Of a DNA stretch of 24,487 bases, positions 21,731 through 24,487 are shown in pieces (position 1 is the stretch's first letter; every line of letters starts with the position of its first letter). The notes beneath the pieces were generated by a model. It saw nothing but the letters and a program-made list of their open reading frames with translations. It was not told the origin of the DNA and made no database searches. The translations under genes and the position numbers were made by a program. This stretch comes from Alphaproteobacteria bacterium (lineage in GTDB: Bacteria; Pseudomonadota; Alphaproteobacteria; CAAGCB01; CAG-977). The stretch is from positions 1 through 24,487 of the forward strand of contig CAAGEK010000014.1 in the NCBI GenBank assembly GCA_900768845.1, in the 5' to 3' direction.

Positions 21731-22072
21731 TCAGTGCGGCAATGTCGGCAGATTTTCGGGCGAAAGAGGCAATTTTTTCACGAAACGCACGGGAACTTCG
21801 TATTCGCGCCGGACTTCTTCGCCCTCAAATTCGACGATCAGGACGGATTCCGCGTGCGCAAGCGGAGAGCGCGCATCCGGATGGATAAAATCCAACGTAA
21901 TCGAAAACCCTTGCTGACGATACAACAACGCGTGCTTGCCGCCGTCATAGACAATGCGCGGATTATCGGGTTCGCCCGCACGGGAACGGATGGAAATCAA
22001 CAAATCCCCCGCCCCGTTTTGCAAAATATCGTAAAAGCCTTCCTGTTCCGGCCCCGTTTGACCAGTGCTCAT
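21731..22072 (-). CDS. Small protein of unknown function upstream of nuoA (113 aa)
   Basis: I do not recognise a family. It is a soluble protein with no signal peptide or membrane helix. The middle looks beta-rich (GFSITLDFIHPDARSPLA, then SVLIVEFEGEEVRREYEVPVRFVKKL). There are no cysteines and no metal or nucleotide motif. AAGGTGG a few bases upstream of ATG supports the start. It lies between another unknown gene (26 bp away) and nuoA (36 bp away), so it is probably co-expressed with complex I, but this does not prove a shared function. Confidence 0.75.
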   Translation of the reverse strand: MSTGQTGPEQEGFYDILQNGAGDLLISIRSRAGEPDNPRIVYDGGKHALLYRQQGFSITLDFIHPDARSPLAHAESVLIVEFEGEEVRREYEVPVRFVKKLPLSPENLPTLPH

Positions 22073-22098
22073 TCAACCACCTTAAAAAATTACACACA

Positions 22099-22506
22099 TT
22101 AGTTTTCGCTCAAATTTTCGCCCGCGTCAAGTCCCGCAATCATAAAAGGAAGGCGTGACGCCGAAAGATCCGCCGAACGAAGCCTTCCGGCCAGTTCGTC
22201 CGCCGCAAGATTGTCGTCCGTAATGAACGATTTCCTTGCAATCTCCGACAAAACGGCAAAAATTTCACCGGCCGGAGAATCTTCTTCGGAATCCTCTCCC
22301 GCTTTCAATCCCAAATATTCATACAGACACGCCTTTATCCGCGCCGCCAGTCCCGCAACGGCACCAAGCTTTTTTTTCAAACGCTCCGTATCGTCGTTTC
22401 CGGATACTTCGGCGGCCGTTTCCATTTGCTTCAAATACAAATACGCTTCGGCAATCTTCGGAGAAGCCGTCTGCACGGCGTCAAATTCAAAGATCCGTTC
22501 GTCCAT
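22099..22506 (-). CDS. Small acidic helical protein of unknown function (135 aa)
   Basis: I do not recognise a family. The sequence is acidic and looks almost entirely helical, with a coiled-coil-like stretch (IAEAYLYLKQMETAAEV) and a charged one (DDTERLKKKLGAVAGLAARIKACLYEYLGL). There is no signal peptide or membrane segment. It starts 20 bp after the helicase stop with a rather distant GGAAGG upstream. Its placement next to a TraA-like helicase could suggest a mobile-element accessory protein, but nothing in the sequence confirms that. Confidence 0.7.
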   Translation of the reverse strand: MDERIFEFDAVQTASPKIAEAYLYLKQMETAAEVSGNDDTERLKKKLGAVAGLAARIKACLYEYLGLKAGEDSEEDSPAGEIFAVLSEIARKSFITDDNLAADELAGRLRSADLSASRLPFMIAGLDAGENLSEN

Positions 22507-22526
22507 TCTGACACGTCCCTTCCGTT

Positions 22527-24356
22527 TTATCCGCGACCGGCATGGGCGGCAAGCGATTTTGCGACAGTTTCGGCCACACCCGCCCCCTTTGCGACGACCG
22601 GAGAAAGTTTCGCATAATCCCTGATCACGGGTTTGCGCGAAGAAAACACCGACATTTCCGCCCCCAGCTCCTTATGCGACGGATAGGCTTTTCGGGAAAT
22701 ATACGCGGACATCTGTTCCGTGTGGCGCGTAAAAGCGACCAGTCCTCTGGCCAAATCCAGCTCCCCTTTGCGGTCAACCGCCAAAAACGCCCGCCCGCGG
22801 GAAACGCCCTGAGCCACATATAACGGCAAAGCCCATGAATGGCGCAAAGAACGGGTATCCTGTTTTGGAAGGTAAACACGCTTTTTCCGGCCGTCAAGCA
22901 TCAAACCGATTTTCCCGTCGCGAATGTCAACGACGTGCGCCGTCGTCCCGGGATTGACGGTTTCCGCCGATTTCCCGTTTCCGATCGTCCTTTTGCCGGT
23001 GAACATGACGGCGTCTCCCAACCCCAACTCTATCATGGAACCGTCCGGAGACACGAAATTTTCAGCCTTGCGGATGACTCCCGCCCGTTTCAACCCGTCG
23101 CGCAACTTGTCATTCATCTTTACCGCCGCCCGTTCGTCAATCGTCAAAACGACCGAAGACATCGATTGCATATCGGGGGAAGTGACGAAATCGACATAAT
23201 CTTTCGTCAGGGTTTCATAGACGTCCGCCCCGTCACGGAGGAAATTCAGAGCTTTCGACCCGTCGGGATAACGCTGGTGCGCATAAAAATCCAACGCTTT
23301 ATCCGCCTTGCCGCCGCGAATCCATGCGGAAGCCCTTGCCTCGCCCGGCGTTTTTTGACGCAAGATGCGCGTAACGTTGTATATGTCGGCTTCGGGAACA
23401 TGATTGATAATCAAATCAAAGCCGTTGCCCGCGGGAACGGGCGGAATCTGGCGGTTGTCCCCCAACATGAACAACTTTGCGTGCGATTTTTCCGCCGCCG
23501 TAATGAACTGCGCCATCTCACGCGTACCCATCAACCCCGCTTCGTCCACAATGATGACCGTTCCCGGATCAACCAGTCCGCCGTTCATCCTGTCAATCAG
23601 GTCGTGCAAAGGCATTCCCTGCACTTGAGACTGTTCGGGCCATTTGTCTTCCAGAGCCGAAGCGGCAAACTGCACGTCTGCGTGAATCGCCGCGGCCGCT
23701 TTATCCGACGGAGACGTCGTTATAAAACAAGGCGGCGTTTCCATATTGGCAAGCATACAATATGCCAACCCCGCGCACAGCCCCGATTTCCCCGCCCCCG
23801 GAGGCCCGTTGATCAAGCGCAGATCCCCCGGTTCCAAAATCGAAGCCATCGCCGCATCCAAATCTTCGGAAGGCGACAATCCTTGCGCACTGTTCCAAAA
23901 TACGGAAAAATCCTTTGCAATGTCCGTCAAATTTTGACCGGAAGCGAAATAAGGCGTTTTGCGCGAAGACATATTTTTCGCCGCCGTCATGATATCCTGT
24001 TCCGCCTGTATCAAATCGGGCGCGGTAAACAAACGTTTCCCGTCACGCTCGACGCAAGGGCACAAGTCGGGACGGGCGATCATTTCCTCGCGAATCCGCG
24101 AAGCGATAAACGTACTTACCCTGCCGACGCCGCCCGGCGTCAGATTCAGCAAATCTTCGGGTGTGACGATGCAACGGATCCCCTCCGACAAATAAATGTC
24201 AAGCTGCCTTTCGTCAAAAAACGTATTGAAAGCCGTCAGGTCGTCCAGCGATTGTTCCGCCAGTTTCCCGAAAGGCGCGGCATACCGGGTCATCAGTTTG
24301 CGGGCGTAAATCTTTTCGGCAACCTTTATCTCCGCCAAAGGCGCATCAGGGGGCAT
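22527..24356 (-). CDS. TraA/RecD-like superfamily 1 helicase without relaxase domain
   Basis: A 609-residue ATP-dependent DNA helicase of the TraA/TrwC-RecD2 type. Residues 1-170 are a helical N-terminal region that includes FTAPDLIQAEQDIMTAA, like the segment preceding TraA helicase cores. Walker A is GPPGAGKS (184-191), Walker B VIIVDEAGLMG (267-277) and motif III GDNRQIPPVPAG (299-310). The C-terminal motifs are LYVAQGVSRGRAF and LVAFTRHTEQMSAYI. The N-terminal relaxase with its catalytic tyrosine and three-histidine motif is absent, so it is not a complete conjugation protein. ATG 24356 has AAGGAG nine bases upstream. It is the first gene of the minus-strand cluster. Confidence 0.88.
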   Translation of the reverse strand: MPPDAPLAEIKVAEKIYARKLMTRYAAPFGKLAEQSLDDLTAFNTFFDERQLDIYLSEGIRCIVTPEDLLNLTPGGVGRVSTFIASRIREEMIARPDLCPCVERDGKRLFTAPDLIQAEQDIMTAAKNMSSRKTPYFASGQNLTDIAKDFSVFWNSAQGLSPSEDLDAAMASILEPGDLRLINGPPGAGKSGLCAGLAYCMLANMETPPCFITTSPSDKAAAAIHADVQFAASALEDKWPEQSQVQGMPLHDLIDRMNGGLVDPGTVIIVDEAGLMGTREMAQFITAAEKSHAKLFMLGDNRQIPPVPAGNGFDLIINHVPEADIYNVTRILRQKTPGEARASAWIRGGKADKALDFYAHQRYPDGSKALNFLRDGADVYETLTKDYVDFVTSPDMQSMSSVVLTIDERAAVKMNDKLRDGLKRAGVIRKAENFVSPDGSMIELGLGDAVMFTGKRTIGNGKSAETVNPGTTAHVVDIRDGKIGLMLDGRKKRVYLPKQDTRSLRHSWALPLYVAQGVSRGRAFLAVDRKGELDLARGLVAFTRHTEQMSAYISRKAYPSHKELGAEMSVFSSRKPVIRDYAKLSPVVAKGAGVAETVAKSLAAHAGRG

Positions 24357-24401
24357 AACGGAACACTCCTTAAAAAAACAAGGTCATAGGACTTTCAACA
24401 A

Positions 24402-24430
24402 TATATGTCCGATTTTAGACGAAAAATCAA
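24402..24430 (-). promoter_or_regulatory. Putative promoter of the minus-strand gene cluster
   Basis: On the minus strand, TTGATT (24425-24430) is followed by a 17-bp spacer and CATATA (24402-24407), in the only sizeable AT-rich gap upstream of the helicase start. An overlapping TATATT two bases further could serve as the -10 instead. No other gap in the minus-strand cluster exceeds about 36 bp, so this may be the main promoter for helicase, nuo, birA and rnj, although internal promoters cannot be excluded. Confidence 0.4.
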
Positions 24431-24447
24431 TGTTTTTTTGAAAAAAG

Positions 24448-24487
24448 CCCCCCCCCCCCCCCCCCCCTCCCCAAAAAAAAAAAAAAA
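24448..24487. repeat. Low-complexity poly-C / poly-A tract at window end
   Basis: Twenty C residues are followed by T, four C and fifteen A up to the last base. Its position at the very end of the window suggests an assembly or sequencing artefact at a contig terminus, although a real homopolymer tract cannot be excluded from the sequence alone. Confidence 0.8.

Noticed and set aside
22839..24389. 516-residue open frame on the + strand opposite the helicase gene
   Set aside because: It is rich in Arg, His and Gln with no recognisable motif, and lies antisense to a clear helicase with Walker motifs and a Shine-Dalgarno. It is open because of codon composition.
1..24487. tRNA or rRNA genes
   Set aside because: I saw no convincing tRNA cloverleaf or rRNA-conserved sequence; almost all of the window is occupied by protein genes.

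Overview
The window looks like a chromosomal segment (probably a metagenomic contig end) from an alphaproteobacterium. The main evidence is a complete 14-gene nuo operon for respiratory complex I followed directly by birA and an RNase J gene, an order I associate with Alphaproteobacteria. The large ankyrin-repeat proteins, the TraA-type helicase and very fast-evolving protein sequences suggest a host-associated lineage; this is inference, and no 16S or other marker is present.

Layout. Bases 1-121 hold an incomplete 24-bp tandem repeat cut by the window edge. From 122 to 339 there is no gene I can support, only an 18-bp palindrome and an AT-rich promoter/leader. Two exported ankyrin-repeat genes lie on the + strand: 340-1953, and 2026-4577, the second split in two by a one-base frameshift. 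They share a nearly identical leader and signal-peptide segment, so they arose by tandem duplication. A convergent terminator-like inverted repeat sits at 4643-4719.

Everything from 24356 down to 4735 is on the minus strand and is tightly packed, like one long transcription unit: a TraA/RecD-like helicase, two small unknown proteins, nuoA-B-C-D-E-F-G-H-I-J-K-L-M-N (mostly with ATGA stop/start overlaps), birA, rnj, an anchored periplasmic protein of unknown function and a membrane PH-domain (YdbS/YdbT-like) protein. A plausible promoter lies at 24402-24430, and the right end is a poly-C/poly-A stretch.

The main observation is the state of complex I. All 14 frames are open, and most iron-sulfur ligands are kept: N1a in NuoE, N3 in NuoF, N4 and N5 in NuoG, N6a and N6b in NuoI, N2 in NuoB. 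By-eye comparison with remembered family consensus nevertheless shows loss of signature residues at almost every functional site. These are the FMN/NADH glycine-rich motifs of NuoF, three of the four N1b cysteines of NuoG, the quinone-site histidine pair of NuoD and matching loops of NuoB and NuoH, both essential glutamates of NuoK, and several channel residues of NuoL and NuoN. Intact frames with coordinated loss at both the electron entry and exit sites suggest a repurposed or radically diverged complex rather than an ordinary pseudogene set. This needs alignment and structural modelling to confirm.
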